Of a stretch of 49,572 nucleotides of DNA, positions 1-7,979 are shown piece after piece. Position numbers and translations under genes: made by a program. Origin of the DNA: Bacteroidales bacterium. GTDB taxonomy: Bacteria > Bacteroidota > Bacteroidia > Bacteroidales > Muribaculaceae. Location of the stretch: contig CAAGGJ010000118.1 in the NCBI GenBank assembly GCA_900769345.1, positions 1 through 49,572 of the forward strand, read 5' to 3'. Every line of letters begins with the position of its first letter. Position 1 is the first letter of the stretch. The notes beneath the pieces were generated by a model. It did not search any database and was not told the DNA's origin. It saw nothing but the letters and a program-made list of their open reading frames with translations.

Positions 1-24
1 TACTCTGTTATTTTTATTTACCAT
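1..24 (-). CDS. rpsE: 30S ribosomal protein S5, N-terminal fragment (cut by window edge)
   Basis: On the minus strand an ATG at 24-22 opens the frame MVNKNNRV, which runs off the left end of the window. The NNRV/K sequence is the usual start of Bacteroidota S5, and the gene lies directly after L18 as in the spc operon. Only eight codons are visible, so the assignment rests on position and this short match. S5 is part of the 30S decoding and fidelity region. Confidence 0.75.
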
Positions 25-30
25 GATTTC

Positions 31-372
31 TTAAAATTTAAGTCCGCCTTTGCGAGCGCCTTCAGCTAATGATTTAACTCTACCATGGAACAAGAAACCG
101 TTGCGGTCGAAAACTACTTCGTTGATGCCGGCAGCCAATGCCTTTGCAGCCACATTTTCGCCCACCTTCTCTGCAATTTCACTCTTTGTTCCTTCTGCAA
201 TGCCCTTAGATGATGCAGCAACCAATGTTACACCAGCCTCGTCATCGATAAGCTGTACATAGATTTGCTTATTGCTTCTGAACACACTCATACGTGGACG
301 TGCAGCACTGCCCGATATACGACCACGAATGCGCTTCTTAATCTTTATTCTTCTTGCTATCTTAGATACCAT
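31..372 (-). CDS. rplR: 50S ribosomal protein L18
   Basis: This 113-residue basic protein has the L18 features: a lysine/arginine-rich N terminus, then RPRMSVFRSNKQIYVQLIDDEAG, and the C-terminal segment DRNGFLFHGRVKSLAEGARKGGLKF, which is nearly invariant in the family. L18 binds 5S rRNA with L5 and helps attach it to the 50S central protuberance. It lies 14 bp after L6 and 6 bp before S5 in the spc part of the operon. Length is normal and nothing is unusual. Confidence 0.98.
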   Translation of the reverse strand: MVSKIARRIKIKKRIRGRISGSAARPRMSVFRSNKQIYVQLIDDEAGVTLVAASSKGIAEGTKSEIAEKVGENVAAKALAAGINEVVFDRNGFLFHGRVKSLAEGARKGGLKF

Positions 373-386
373 AATTGTTCTAATTA

Positions 387-941
387 TTATTTGGCAGATG
401 CCGATTTACCTGACTTACGACGTATTACTTCACCTACGAACTTGATACCCTTGCCCTTATATGGCTCCGGCTTGCGCAATGAACGTATCTTTGCACAGAT
501 CTGTCCGATAAGTTGCTTATCACACGATTCCAAGGTGATAAGCGGGTTCTTGTTGCGCTCGGTCTTTGCGTCTACCTTTACTTCTGCAGGAAGACGTAGA
601 TAGATGGCGTGTGAATAACCTAATGCAAGCTCAAGCACTTGTCCTGTAGCTGTGGCACGATAACCTACACCCACAAGCTCCATCTCCTTCTTGTATCCTT
701 CGCTTACACCAACTACCATGTTGTGTATCAACGAACGATACAAACCATGCTGTGCACGCATCTCTCGCTCATCGTTTGGACGCTCCACCAAAATGTGACC
801 ATCTTCTACCTTGATGCTGAGAGCTGGATTCAACTTTTGTGTCAATTCTCCCTTAGGGCCCTTTACTGTGATTACGTCGTCCTTAATCGAAACTTCTACT
901 TTAGCAGGCAACACAATTGGCAATTTTCCTATTCTTGACAT
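387..941 (-). CDS. rplF: 50S ribosomal protein L6
   Basis: This 184-residue protein starts MSRIGKLPIVLPAKVEV and contains the L6 duplication: two related beta-sheet domains, the second with the signature PEPYKGKGIKFVGEVIRRKSGK near the C terminus. L6 sits at the base of the L7/L12 stalk near the sarcin-ricin loop. The gene follows S8 by 18 bp and precedes L18. Length and gene order are standard. Confidence 0.98.
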   Translation of the reverse strand: MSRIGKLPIVLPAKVEVSIKDDVITVKGPKGELTQKLNPALSIKVEDGHILVERPNDEREMRAQHGLYRSLIHNMVVGVSEGYKKEMELVGVGYRATATGQVLELALGYSHAIYLRLPAEVKVDAKTERNKNPLITLESCDKQLIGQICAKIRSLRKPEPYKGKGIKFVGEVIRRKSGKSASAK

Positions 942-959
942 ATTATATTCCTCCTATTT

Positions 960-1358
960 TTAATATACGTAACACAATACTTCGCCTCCAATTTGTTGAG
1001 CCTTAGCTTCCTTATTGGTCATCAAACCCTTTGAGGTCGAGATGATGGCGATGCCTAAACCATTCAACACACGTGGCATGTCCTTATATCCGGTGTATTG
1101 ACGCAAACCCGGACGCGAAACACGCTGCAAACTCTTTATTGCGTTGACCTTGTCAACTGGATCATACTTCAAGGCTATCTTGATAGTACCACCCGGAACA
1201 TTGCCTTCAATGAACTTATAGTTCAGAATGTAGCCTTGTTCGAAGAGAATCTTAGTGATTTCTCTTTTCATTTTCGAAGAAGGGATTTCAACGACTCTGT
1301 GTTGAGCCTTGATCGCATTCCTCAATCTTGTTAGATAATCTGCTATTGGATCAGTCAT
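960..1358 (-). CDS. rpsH: 30S ribosomal protein S8
   Basis: The product is 132 residues, starting MTDPIADYLTRLRNAI, with the conserved C-terminal block GLGIAIISTSKGLMTNKEA. S8 is a primary 16S rRNA binder in the 30S platform. In enterobacteria it is also the translational repressor of the spc operon. Here it is separated from S14 by an unusually long gap (1,359-1,482) that contains a hairpin. Whether this gap is a regulatory site is unknown. Confidence 0.98.
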   Translation of the reverse strand: MTDPIADYLTRLRNAIKAQHRVVEIPSSKMKREITKILFEQGYILNYKFIEGNVPGGTIKIALKYDPVDKVNAIKSLQRVSRPGLRQYTGYKDMPRVLNGLGIAIISTSKGLMTNKEAKAQQIGGEVLCYVY

Positions 1359-1379
1359 AAATAATTTGTTTTAAATTGA

Positions 1380-1397
1380 TTCGGTGAATTCGCCGAA
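1380..1397 (-). promoter_or_regulatory. Small hairpin in the S14-S8 gap
   Basis: The arms TTCGGTG (1,380-1,386) and CGCCGAA (1,391-1,397) pair with one G-U wobble around an AATT loop. They sit about 22 nt upstream of the S8 start codon in the minus-strand mRNA. The 124-bp gap is the second longest inside the S10-spc part of the operon. It could be a translational control site or a processing site; no T-tract follows, so it is not a clear terminator. Confidence 0.3.
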
Positions 1398-1482
1398 CAA
1401 TATTTAATACTAAAATTAACTGTAAATTCGTCTGTCGTTTCGTTTAATCATGCGCTTTTTAAACACACTCTCAAACTTTATG

Positions 1483-1752
1483 TTACCAGCTTGCCTTCTT
1501 TACGCCCGGTATCAATCCAGCCGATGCCATTTCACGGAATTGTATACGCGAAATACCAAACTGACGGATATATCCCTTTGGACGGCCTGTAATCTTGCAA
1601 CGATTGTGCATACGCACCGGACAAGCATTCTTTGGAAGTGCCTGAAGAGCTTCGTAGTCGCCTGCTGCCTTCAATTCAGCACGCTTTGCTGCATACTTTG
1701 CTACCAACTTCGCTCTCTTCACTTCACGAGCTTTCATCGATTCTTTTGCCAT
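1483..1752 (-). CDS. rpsN: 30S ribosomal protein S14 (long, zinc-independent type)
   Basis: The 89-residue product starts MAKESMKAREVKRAKL and carries the S14 core CPVRMHNRCKITGRPKGYIRQFGISRIQFREMA, ending GVKKASW. At 89 residues, with only two cysteines in the core, it is the longer C-minus form that does not need zinc, rather than the roughly 61-residue CxxC...CxxC form. S14 belongs to the 30S head. It follows L5 by 12 bp. Confidence 0.97.
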   Translation of the reverse strand: MAKESMKAREVKRAKLVAKYAAKRAELKAAGDYEALQALPKNACPVRMHNRCKITGRPKGYIRQFGISRIQFREMASAGLIPGVKKASW

Positions 1753-1764
1753 ATGTCTGATTTA

Positions 1765-2310
1765 TTAGTTTTTAGCGTTCTTAAACGGTAAGCCAAATTC
1801 CTTCAACAAAGCATAGCCTTCTTCATCGGTATTTGCTGTTGTCACAAATGTGATATTCATACCCATCAACTTCTGGATTGTATCGATGTTGATTTCAGGG
1901 AAGATAATCTGCTCTGTGATACCCACTGTGTAGTTGCCACGTCCGTCAAGCTTGCCTTCTATACCCTTGAAGTCACGGATACGAGGAAGGGCGATGCGGA
2001 TGAAGCGCTCCATAAATTCATACATACGGTCGCGACGCAATGTTACTCGTACACCGATAGGCATCTTCTTACGTACCTTGAAGTTCGATATATCCTTCTT
2101 CGACAATGTCTGTACTGCCTTTTGGCCGGTAATCATTGTAAGCTCGTTGATGGCTGTCTCAATAACCTTCTTGTCGGCTGTTGCCTCACCAAGTCCTTCA
2201 TTGATTACTATCTTTACAAGGCGAGGTACCTGCATAGATGAAGTGTAGTTAAACTTCTTCAACAATGCAGGGGCAATTCTCTCATCGTATTCTTTCTTTA
2301 GAGTTGTCAT
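1765..2310 (-). CDS. rplE: 50S ribosomal protein L5
   Basis: The product is 181 residues (MTTLKKEYDERIAPALLKKF), with the conserved MQVPRLVKIVINEGLGEA and the VTLRRDRMYEFMERFI segments. L5 binds 5S rRNA and contacts P-site tRNA through the central protuberance. Its start codon overlaps the L24 stop codon by one base (TAATG on the minus strand), which indicates translational coupling. Confidence 0.98.
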   Translation of the reverse strand: MTTLKKEYDERIAPALLKKFNYTSSMQVPRLVKIVINEGLGEATADKKVIETAINELTMITGQKAVQTLSKKDISNFKVRKKMPIGVRVTLRRDRMYEFMERFIRIALPRIRDFKGIEGKLDGRGNYTVGITEQIIFPEINIDTIQKLMGMNITFVTTANTDEEGYALLKEFGLPFKNAKN

Positions 2311-2630
2311 TATTTAATCTCCTCTCCTGATTTTTTTGAAATTCTTACTTTTTTGCCTTCCTCATTCACCTTATAGCCCACACGAGTAGCCTTGCCACTC
2401 TTGGGATCTAAAAGCTGAAGGTTCGACACGTGGATGGGTGCTTCCATCTTCACAAGACCGCCCTGAGGATTCTTTGCATTTGGCTTTGTGGCCTTGGTTA
2501 CCACATTCACACCTTCCACTACCGCACGATTCTTCTCGATAAGCACCTTCAGCACTCGGCCTGTCTTACCCTTGTCGTCACCGGCGTTTACGTATACGGT
2601 GTCTCCCTTTTTGATATGCAATTTTGCCAT
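2310..2630 (-). CDS. rplX: 50S ribosomal protein L24
   Basis: The frame is open further upstream, but the start at 2,630 (MAKLHIKKGDTVYVNAGDDKGKTGRV) matches the family. It gives 106 residues with the KOW motif (GDDKGKTGRVLKVL). The upstream extension (MKRIYLRKRRI) would overlap the end of the L14 region and has no family support. L24 is an early 50S assembly protein that contacts 23S domain I. It is coupled to L5 by a TAATG overlap. Confidence 0.96.
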   Translation of the reverse strand: MAKLHIKKGDTVYVNAGDDKGKTGRVLKVLIEKNRAVVEGVNVVTKATKPNAKNPQGGLVKMEAPIHVSNLQLLDPKSGKATRVGYKVNEEGKKVRISKKSGEEIK

Positions 2631-2663
2631 AATTCTTCGTTTTCTCAAATATATTCGTTTCAA

Positions 2664-3029
2664 TTAAAGAACTTCAGGTGCCAACGATACGATCTTCATG
2701 TTGGTTGCACGCAATTCACGAGCCACCGGTCCGAAAATACGTGTTCCACGCAATTCACCCGACGCATTCAATAACACACACGCATTGTCGTCAAAACGGA
2801 TATACGAACCATCTGCACGGCGTATTTCCTTCTTTGTTCTCACGACTACTGCCTTCGATACAGTACCTTTCTTCACATCCGAAGAAGGAATGGCGTTCTT
2901 TACGGTAACAACTATGATGTCACCTACCGAAGCGTAACGGCGTCCGGTGCCTCCAAGCACGCGGATGCAGAGCACTTCACGTGCGCCACTGTTATCTGCT
3001 ACTACTAATCGACTTTCAGTCTGTATCAT
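2664..3029 (-). CDS. rplN: 50S ribosomal protein L14
   Basis: The product is 121 residues and starts MIQTESRLVVADNSGAREVLCIRVLGG, the invariant L14 N terminus. It ends with the GPVARELR...MKIVSLAPEVL block. L14 lies at the subunit interface and contributes to bridges with 16S rRNA. It is the usual length for the family and in normal spc-operon order. Confidence 0.99.
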   Translation of the reverse strand: MIQTESRLVVADNSGAREVLCIRVLGGTGRRYASVGDIIVVTVKNAIPSSDVKKGTVSKAVVVRTKKEIRRADGSYIRFDDNACVLLNASGELRGTRIFGPVARELRATNMKIVSLAPEVL

Positions 3030-3038
3030 ATTACTTTT

Positions 3039-3296
3039 TTACTTAGCTTTTTCGATTATTTCTACTAATCTCCATCTCTTGGTTTTGCTCAATGGACGAG
3101 TCTCCATAAGACGCACGGTATCGCCTACATTGCACTCATTCTTCTCATCATGAGCATGGTACTTCTTTGTCTTATTAACAAACTTACCATAGATTGGGTG
3201 TTTCTCCTTCCACTTGATAGTAACAGTGATAGTCTTGTCACCCTTGTTGCTCGAAACAACCCCAACTCTTTCTTTTCTCAAATTTCTCTTTTCCAT
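3039..3296 (-). CDS. rpsQ: 30S ribosomal protein S17
   Basis: The 85-residue OB-fold protein starts MEKRNLRKERVGVVSSNKGDKTITV and contains HPIYGKFVNKTKKYHAHDEKN and GDTVRLMETRPLSKTKRW, all family hallmarks. S17 binds the 5' domain of 16S rRNA early in 30S assembly. It lies 9 bp from L14 and 14 bp from L29. Confidence 0.98.
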   Translation of the reverse strand: MEKRNLRKERVGVVSSNKGDKTITVTIKWKEKHPIYGKFVNKTKKYHAHDEKNECNVGDTVRLMETRPLSKTKRWRLVEIIEKAK

Positions 3297-3310
3297 GTTC
3301 TGTCTTGGGA

Positions 3311-3508
3311 TTATTTAATGTTTAGTTCACGCGCGCGCAACTCTGTCTTCATTCGTGCAATCATCTTTCTGTCGGCAGTAATCTTTGCAGGATTATCCAA
3401 TGGCGAGATTGAGTGATTGATCTTTTGCTGGAGATACTCCTTTTCTGCTACCTCAAGACGCTCCTGGAGCTCCTTGGTGCTTAATTCCTTGATTTCTTCC
3501 TTTTTCAT
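3311..3508 (-). CDS. rpmC: 50S ribosomal protein L29
   Basis: This short protein of 65 residues forms a helical hairpin: KELSTKELQERLEVAEKEYLQQKINHS, then NPAKITADRKMIARMKTELRARE. That is the L29 pattern with the conserved IRR/K-like second helix. It lies near the exit tunnel and forms part of the docking site for trigger factor and SRP. The spacing to L16 is 6 bp. Confidence 0.96.
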   Translation of the reverse strand: MKKEEIKELSTKELQERLEVAEKEYLQQKINHSISPLDNPAKITADRKMIARMKTELRARELNIK

Positions 3509-3514
3509 TGCTTA

Positions 3515-3946
3515 TTACACGTTTTGAGTTGGGTCGTAATCACGTCTTACGACGAACTTGGTTGTAACTGGAAGTTTCTGTGCAGCCAAACGTAGCGCTT
3601 CCTTTGCGATATCGTAGCTTACGCCTTCTACTTCAAAAATTATGCGGCCCGGTGTGATGGGGAATACATAGGCTTCTGGCGAACCTTTACCCTTACCCAT
3701 ACGCACGTCTGCCGGCTTCTTGGTGATAGGCTTATCCGGGAATATGCGTATCCATATCTGTCCTTGACGTTGCATGTGACGTGTTACTGCCACACGTGCT
3801 GCCTCTATCTGTCGAGCGGTAATCCACTTGGTCTCAAGCGACTTGATGCCGAACGAACCAAAAGCCAACTGGTTTCCGCGGCCGGCTACACCCTTGCTGA
3901 CGCCCTTGGCAGGTCTTCTGTATTTTAGTCTTCTTGGTTGTAACAT
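3515..3946 (-). CDS. rplP: 50S ribosomal protein L16
   Basis: The product is 143 residues and starts MLQPRRLKYRRPAKGVSKG. It carries GNQLAFGSFGIKSLE, RQIEAARVAVTRHMQRQGQIWIRIFPDKPITKKP and RMGKGKGSPEAYVFPITPGRIIFEVEG, the L16 core, which includes the loop near the A-site. L16 is needed for late 50S maturation and A-site tRNA accommodation. It follows S3 with a 26-bp gap. Confidence 0.99.
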   Translation of the reverse strand: MLQPRRLKYRRPAKGVSKGVAGRGNQLAFGSFGIKSLETKWITARQIEAARVAVTRHMQRQGQIWIRIFPDKPITKKPADVRMGKGKGSPEAYVFPITPGRIIFEVEGVSYDIAKEALRLAAQKLPVTTKFVVRRDYDPTQNV

Positions 3947-3972
3947 TGTTCTGTACTAAAAAATGTGTCGGT

Positions 3973-4701
3973 TTAACGATTGTTTTTTTGCTTTCTGAAG
4001 CCACCCTTGCGCGCTCCATTGTTATTACCACGACCTTCCTTGCTGTTGCTCGTGAATTGTGGCGCAAGATCCTTCTTACCATATACCTCTCCACGGCATA
4101 TCCACACCTTGATACCTATCAAACCTACCTTGGTCAATGCCGGTACCAATGCATAGTCGATGTCTGCACGAAGAGTGTGAAGTGGTGTACGTCCTTCCTT
4201 AAACATTTCCGAACGTGCCATTTCTGCACCATTCAAACGTCCGCTCACTTGCACCTTGATGCCTTCTGCACCCACACGCATAGTCGATGCAATTGCCATC
4301 TTCACTGCACGGCGATATGCTATCTTGCCTTCCACCTGGTGTGCAATCTGCGATGCCACGATTTGTGCATCAAGCTCAGGACGCTTCACTTCGAAAATGT
4401 TGATCTGTACATCCTTCTCGGTAATCTTCTTCAATTCTTCCTTAAGCTTGTCAACTTCGCTACCGGCCTTGCCGATAATCACACCCGGACGCGATGTGCA
4501 CACGGTGATTGTCACAAGCTTCAATGTTCTCTCAATAACAATGCGAGACACACTACCCTTTGCCAAACGAGCATTAAGATACTTGCGGATCTTAGAGTCC
4601 TCTAACAAAGTATCTCCATAGTTATTTCCACCATACCAGTTAGAATCCCAACCTCTGATGATACCTAAGCGATTGCTTATTGGATTTACTTTCTGTCCCA
4701 T
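3973..4701 (-). CDS. rpsC: 30S ribosomal protein S3
   Basis: The product is 242 residues and starts MGQKVNPISNRLGIIRGWDSNWY. A type II KH domain carries GVIIGKAGSEVDKL (the IGKAG loop binds RNA), followed by the S3 C-terminal domain and a basic tail rich in Gly/Arg/Lys. S3 lines the mRNA entry tunnel with S4 and S5 and has helicase-assisting residues. It lies 5 bp after L22. Confidence 0.98.
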   Translation of the reverse strand: MGQKVNPISNRLGIIRGWDSNWYGGNNYGDTLLEDSKIRKYLNARLAKGSVSRIVIERTLKLVTITVCTSRPGVIIGKAGSEVDKLKEELKKITEKDVQINIFEVKRPELDAQIVASQIAHQVEGKIAYRRAVKMAIASTMRVGAEGIKVQVSGRLNGAEMARSEMFKEGRTPLHTLRADIDYALVPALTKVGLIGIKVWICRGEVYGKKDLAPQFTSNSKEGRGNNNGARKGGFRKQKNNR

Positions 4702-4706
4702 GTTTC

Positions 4707-5123
4707 TTATGCTTCGATTTTAGCGTTAGTAGTTTCTTTTGTATCCACGAACAATGTCACGTGGTTCGAACGTTTACGGATGCGATATCCGCGTCCTTGT
4801 GGTGCTGTGCGAAGACGCTTAAGCATAGGTGCGCAGTCTACAAAGATTCTGCTCACTACCAATTCTCCGTCCTCAGCCTTGCGTTCATTCTTTTGTTCCC
4901 AATTTGCTATAGCCGAACGAAGGAGCTTTTCTACCTTTGCTGCAGCTTCTTTATTTGAGAATTTAAGGATGCCAAGTGCACGATTCACTTCTACGCCACG
5001 AATCATGTCAGCCACCAAACGCATCTTGCGTGGAGAGGTTGGCACATTCTTCAGCTTAGCGAAGCTAACTTGCTTCTTAGCTTCCTTAATCTTATCTGCT
5101 GATACTTGTTTTCTTTTACCCAT
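4707..5123 (-). CDS. rplV: 50S ribosomal protein L22
   Basis: The product is 138 residues, with the core KLKNVPTSPRKMRLVADMIRGVEVNRALGIL and the C-terminal beta-hairpin region APMLKRLRTAPQGRGYRIRKRSNHVTLFV that reaches into the nascent-peptide tunnel. Its N terminus (MGKRKQVSADKIKEAKKQ) is slightly longer than in many bacteria, as in other Bacteroidota. It lies between S19 and S3 in normal order. Confidence 0.97.
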   Translation of the reverse strand: MGKRKQVSADKIKEAKKQVSFAKLKNVPTSPRKMRLVADMIRGVEVNRALGILKFSNKEAAAKVEKLLRSAIANWEQKNERKAEDGELVVSRIFVDCAPMLKRLRTAPQGRGYRIRKRSNHVTLFVDTKETTNAKIEA

Positions 5124-5167
5124 TGTAGTATTTAATTCAATTTTTTTAAATTGCCATTCCCGGGCCC

Positions 5168-5434
5168 TTATTTCTTATTGCCGCCGTGTCCACGGAAGTT
5201 ACGTGTCGGTGCAAACTCACCGAGCTTGTGTCCTACCATGTTCTCAGTAACATATACAGGAATGAATTTGTTTCCATTGTGCACAGCAAAAGTGTGGCCA
5301 ACGAAATCCGGAGATATCATCGAAGCTCGCGACCATGTCTTGATTACCGACTTCTTGCCGCTGGCTTCCATTGCTGCCACCTTCTTGTCAAGCTTTACAC
5401 TGATGTATGGGCCTTTTTTTAATGATCGACTCAT
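5168..5434 (-). CDS. rpsS: 30S ribosomal protein S19
   Basis: The product is 88 residues and starts MSRSLKKGPYISVKLDKKVAAM. It contains TWSRASMISPDFVGHTFAVHNGNKFIPVYVTENMVGHKLGEFAPTRNFRGH, the invariant S19 core. S19 sits in the 30S head and contacts the A-site finger bridge. It is standard in length and position (20 bp after L2). Confidence 0.99.
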   Translation of the reverse strand: MSRSLKKGPYISVKLDKKVAAMEASGKKSVIKTWSRASMISPDFVGHTFAVHNGNKFIPVYVTENMVGHKLGEFAPTRNFRGHGGNKK

Positions 5435-5454
5435 AAATTTACGATTTAATCAAA

Positions 5455-6279
5455 TTACTTTTTTCTTCTTTCAATAATGTACTTAGAAGATTGCTTCTTT
5501 GGTGCACGTGTCTTCAAGCCCTTAGCGTAGAGACCGGTACGTGAACGTGGATGACCTCCTGATTGACGGCCTTCACCACCACCCATCGGGTGATCTACCG
5601 GGTTCATTACCACACCACGGTTGTGTGGACGACGTCCTAACCAACGAGAGCGACCTGCCTTACCCGATTGCTCCAATGCGTGGTCGCTATTGCCTACTAC
5701 GCCAATTGTTGCCTTGCATGCTGCAAGTATCTTTCTGGTTTCGCCCGAAGGTAATTTGACGATTGCGTAATTTCCTTCTCTCGAAGTCAACTGAGCGAAG
5801 TTGCCGGCACTGCGTGCTATCTTTGCACCCTGGCCCGGTCGCAACTCGATGTTGTGAATTAAAGTACCAACAGGTATGTGACTTAGTGGAAGTGCATTTC
5901 CCAAATCAGGAGTTGCATTTTCACCGCTTACTACTGTAGAGCCAACTTCCAATCCGTTGGGTGCGATAATGTAAGCCTTCGAACCATCAACATAATAAAG
6001 CAATGCAATACGAGCCGAACGGTTTGGATCGTATTCTATCGACTTTACTGTTGCTGGAACACCGTCCTTATTGCGCTTGAAATCGATAAGACGTAGCTTA
6101 CGCTTATGTCCGCCACCTAAGTAGCGCATTGTGCGGTGGCCCTCATTGTTGCGACCGCCGCTCACTCTCTTACCGACAACAAGCGATTTCTCTGGTGCAC
6201 TAGCAGTGATGTCATCAAATACACCAATAATCTTGTGTCTTTGCCCCGGTGTTGTGGGCTTCAATTTTCTTACTGCCAT
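5455..6279 (-). CDS. rplB: 50S ribosomal protein L2
   Basis: The product is 274 residues, starting MAVRKLKPTTPGQRHK, with GRNNEGHRTMRYLGGGHKRKLRLIDFKR and the C-terminal GVVMNPVDHPMGGGEGR segment close to the peptidyl transferase centre. The conserved His in MNPVDHP is present. L2 is needed for subunit joining and peptidyl transfer. It lies in the S10 cluster between L23 and S19. Confidence 0.99.
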   Translation of the reverse strand: MAVRKLKPTTPGQRHKIIGVFDDITASAPEKSLVVGKRVSGGRNNEGHRTMRYLGGGHKRKLRLIDFKRNKDGVPATVKSIEYDPNRSARIALLYYVDGSKAYIIAPNGLEVGSTVVSGENATPDLGNALPLSHIPVGTLIHNIELRPGQGAKIARSAGNFAQLTSREGNYAIVKLPSGETRKILAACKATIGVVGNSDHALEQSGKAGRSRWLGRRPHNRGVVMNPVDHPMGGGEGRQSGGHPRSRTGLYAKGLKTRAPKKQSSKYIIERRKK

Positions 6280-6288
6280 TTTCTATTA

Positions 6289-6579
6289 TTATATATTGCT
6301 ATAAAAATCTATAGTTTGTCCTTCTGCAAGTGTCACTACTGCCTTCTTGAAGGCTGACATCTTGCCACGTAGAAGTCCGCTCTTGGTATAACGCTGCTTG
6401 CGCTTGCCACTGTAGTTCATTGTGTTTACCGATACCACCTTTACGTCGTACAACTTCTCCACCAAGCTCTTTATCTGATACTTGTTGGCATCAGGAGATA
6501 CACGGAACGAATAACGACCCGACTTCTCTGTAATCGCATTTGCCTTCTCGGTTACGATTGGTTGAATTGTAATTTCCAT
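6289..6579 (-). CDS. rplW: 50S ribosomal protein L23
   Basis: The product is 96 residues, with the family pattern ITVQPIVTEKAN-like start (MEITIQPIVTEKANAIT), YSFRVSPDANKYQIKSLVEKLYDVKVVSVNTMNYSGKRKQR. L23 lies at the tunnel exit and docks SRP and trigger factor. It follows L4 by 21 bp. Confidence 0.97.
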   Translation of the reverse strand: MEITIQPIVTEKANAITEKSGRYSFRVSPDANKYQIKSLVEKLYDVKVVSVNTMNYSGKRKQRYTKSGLLRGKMSAFKKAVVTLAEGQTIDFYSNI

Positions 6580-6600
6580 ATTATTGCGTCCTCCTGTTCT

Positions 6601-7224
6601 TTAAAATTGGTTTAACACAGCTACACTGCTCTCAGTCAATACCATCTTCTTATTGTCAAGAATCTTGTAGGTATTCAACTCAGAGGCAGTCATTATTGTA
6701 GCGCCCTCAACATTGCGAGCTGACAAATATACGTTTTTCTTTTGAGTCTCTAAAACTACAAGCGCTTTTACACCCGAAATTTCAAGATTTTTAGCAAAAT
6801 TTACGAAATTTTTAGTCTTTACTACCTCAAAATCAAAATCTTCTACTACTACTATCTGATTGTTTTGAGCCTTGAAAGTCAATGCCGACTTGCGTGCCAA
6901 TGCCTTTACCTTCTTGTTAAGTTTGAAGCTATAGTTGCGTGGACGTGGACCAAATACGCGACCTCCACCTACCAATACCGGCGAGTTGATGTCACCTCTA
7001 CGTGCTCCACCACCACCCTTCTGGCGGCCAAGCTTCTTGGTCGATCCCGAAACTTCACTTCTTTCCTTCGATTTGTGAGTACCCTGGCGCTGGTTTGCCA
7101 AGTACTGCTTAACGTCCAAATATACTGCATGTTCACTTGGCTCTGCCAATGCAAACACCGAGTCGTTAAGCGTTACCTTCTTGCCGGTATCCTTTCCTTC
7201 TATGTTATATACTGCGAGTTCCAT
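6601..7224 (-). CDS. rplD: 50S ribosomal protein L4
   Basis: The product is 207 residues. It contains the long extended loop KKLGRQKGGGGARRGDINSPVLVGGGRVFGPRPRNYSFKLNKKVKALARKSALT, which enters the nascent-peptide tunnel, followed by the C-terminal domain. In gamma-proteobacteria L4 represses its own operon; whether it does so here is unknown. Its start overlaps the stop codon of L3 by one base (TAATG), indicating coupled translation. Confidence 0.98.
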   Translation of the reverse strand: MELAVYNIEGKDTGKKVTLNDSVFALAEPSEHAVYLDVKQYLANQRQGTHKSKERSEVSGSTKKLGRQKGGGGARRGDINSPVLVGGGRVFGPRPRNYSFKLNKKVKALARKSALTFKAQNNQIVVVEDFDFEVVKTKNFVNFAKNLEISGVKALVVLETQKKNVYLSARNVEGATIMTASELNTYKILDNKKMVLTESSVAVLNQF

Positions 7225-7841
7225 TATTTTTCAATTAAAACGATTGAACCTTTGTGACCTGGAATCGAACCTTTCACGATAAGAAGGTTGTTTTCTGGCA
7301 TCACTTTTACTACTTGTAGATTTTGCACTGTTACGCGGTCTTGACCCATTTGGCCTGCCATACGCATACCCTTAAATACCTTTGCTGGGTAAGAACATGC
7401 ACCGATTGAACCCGGAGCACGCAAACGGTTGTGCTGACCGTGTGTCGACTGTCCAACACCACCAAATCCGTGGCGCTTTACTACACCTTGGTAACCTTTA
7501 CCCTTTGAAGTGCCGATAACGTCTACAAATTTTGTGTCGTTTAGGTAATCTACTGTTATGGTGTCACCAAGCTTGTATTCACCTTCAAAATTCTTGAACT
7601 CGGCCAAGTGTCTTTGTGGCGCTACCCCTGCCTTTGCGAAGTGACCTGCTTCGGGCTTTGTAGTGTGCTTCTCCTTCTTTTCCATGAAGCCCAACTGCAA
7701 TGCTTCGTAGCCGTCAGTTTCTACTGTTTTCACTTGAGTAACTACACAAGGACCTACTTCGATAACAGTGCACGGTATGTTCTTACCGTCGGCACTGAAT
7801 ACGGATGTCATTCCGATTTTCTTTCCAATTAATCCTGGCAT
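7224..7841 (-). CDS. rplC: 50S ribosomal protein L3
   Basis: The product is 205 residues (MPGLIGKKIGMTSVFSADG), with the central basic extension GKGYQGVVKRHGFGGVGQSTHGQHNRLRAPGSIGACSYPAKVFKGMRMAGQMG that reaches the peptidyl transferase centre. The Gln of the GQ/HGQ methylation site is present. The gene is separated from S10 by 138 bp, the longest gap inside the S10 part, which has a structured sequence described separately. Confidence 0.98.
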   Translation of the reverse strand: MPGLIGKKIGMTSVFSADGKNIPCTVIEVGPCVVTQVKTVETDGYEALQLGFMEKKEKHTTKPEAGHFAKAGVAPQRHLAEFKNFEGEYKLGDTITVDYLNDTKFVDVIGTSKGKGYQGVVKRHGFGGVGQSTHGQHNRLRAPGSIGACSYPAKVFKGMRMAGQMGQDRVTVQNLQVVKVMPENNLLIVKGSIPGHKGSIVLIEK

Positions 7842-7908
7842 TTCTCTTAATTTTTAATAATTAATTCTTGTTTTCTAAAATCTTAGTTGTTTTGATTGTT
7901 CGGTTGCT

Positions 7909-7968
7909 GTCAATCTTCGCCTTTCCGCCCCGGCTCGGCTCTCTTCGAACCTGCCGGGACTTCTTGAC
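7909..7968 (-). promoter_or_regulatory. Structured leader between S10 and L3 genes
   Basis: The 138-bp gap between the S10 stop and L3 start contains the arms CCCGGC and GCCGGG (7,929-7,934 and 7,953-7,958) around an 18-nt loop. Outer complementary words GTCAA (7,909-7,913) and TTGAC (7,964-7,968) enclose it. In the minus-strand mRNA this forms a stem about 70-130 nt upstream of the L3 start. The inner stem is GC-rich in an otherwise AT-rich gap, and no downstream T-tract makes it a standard terminator. A ribosomal-protein leader or an RNase processing site are both possible. Confidence 0.4.
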
Positions 7969-7979
7969 GAATATTTTTT

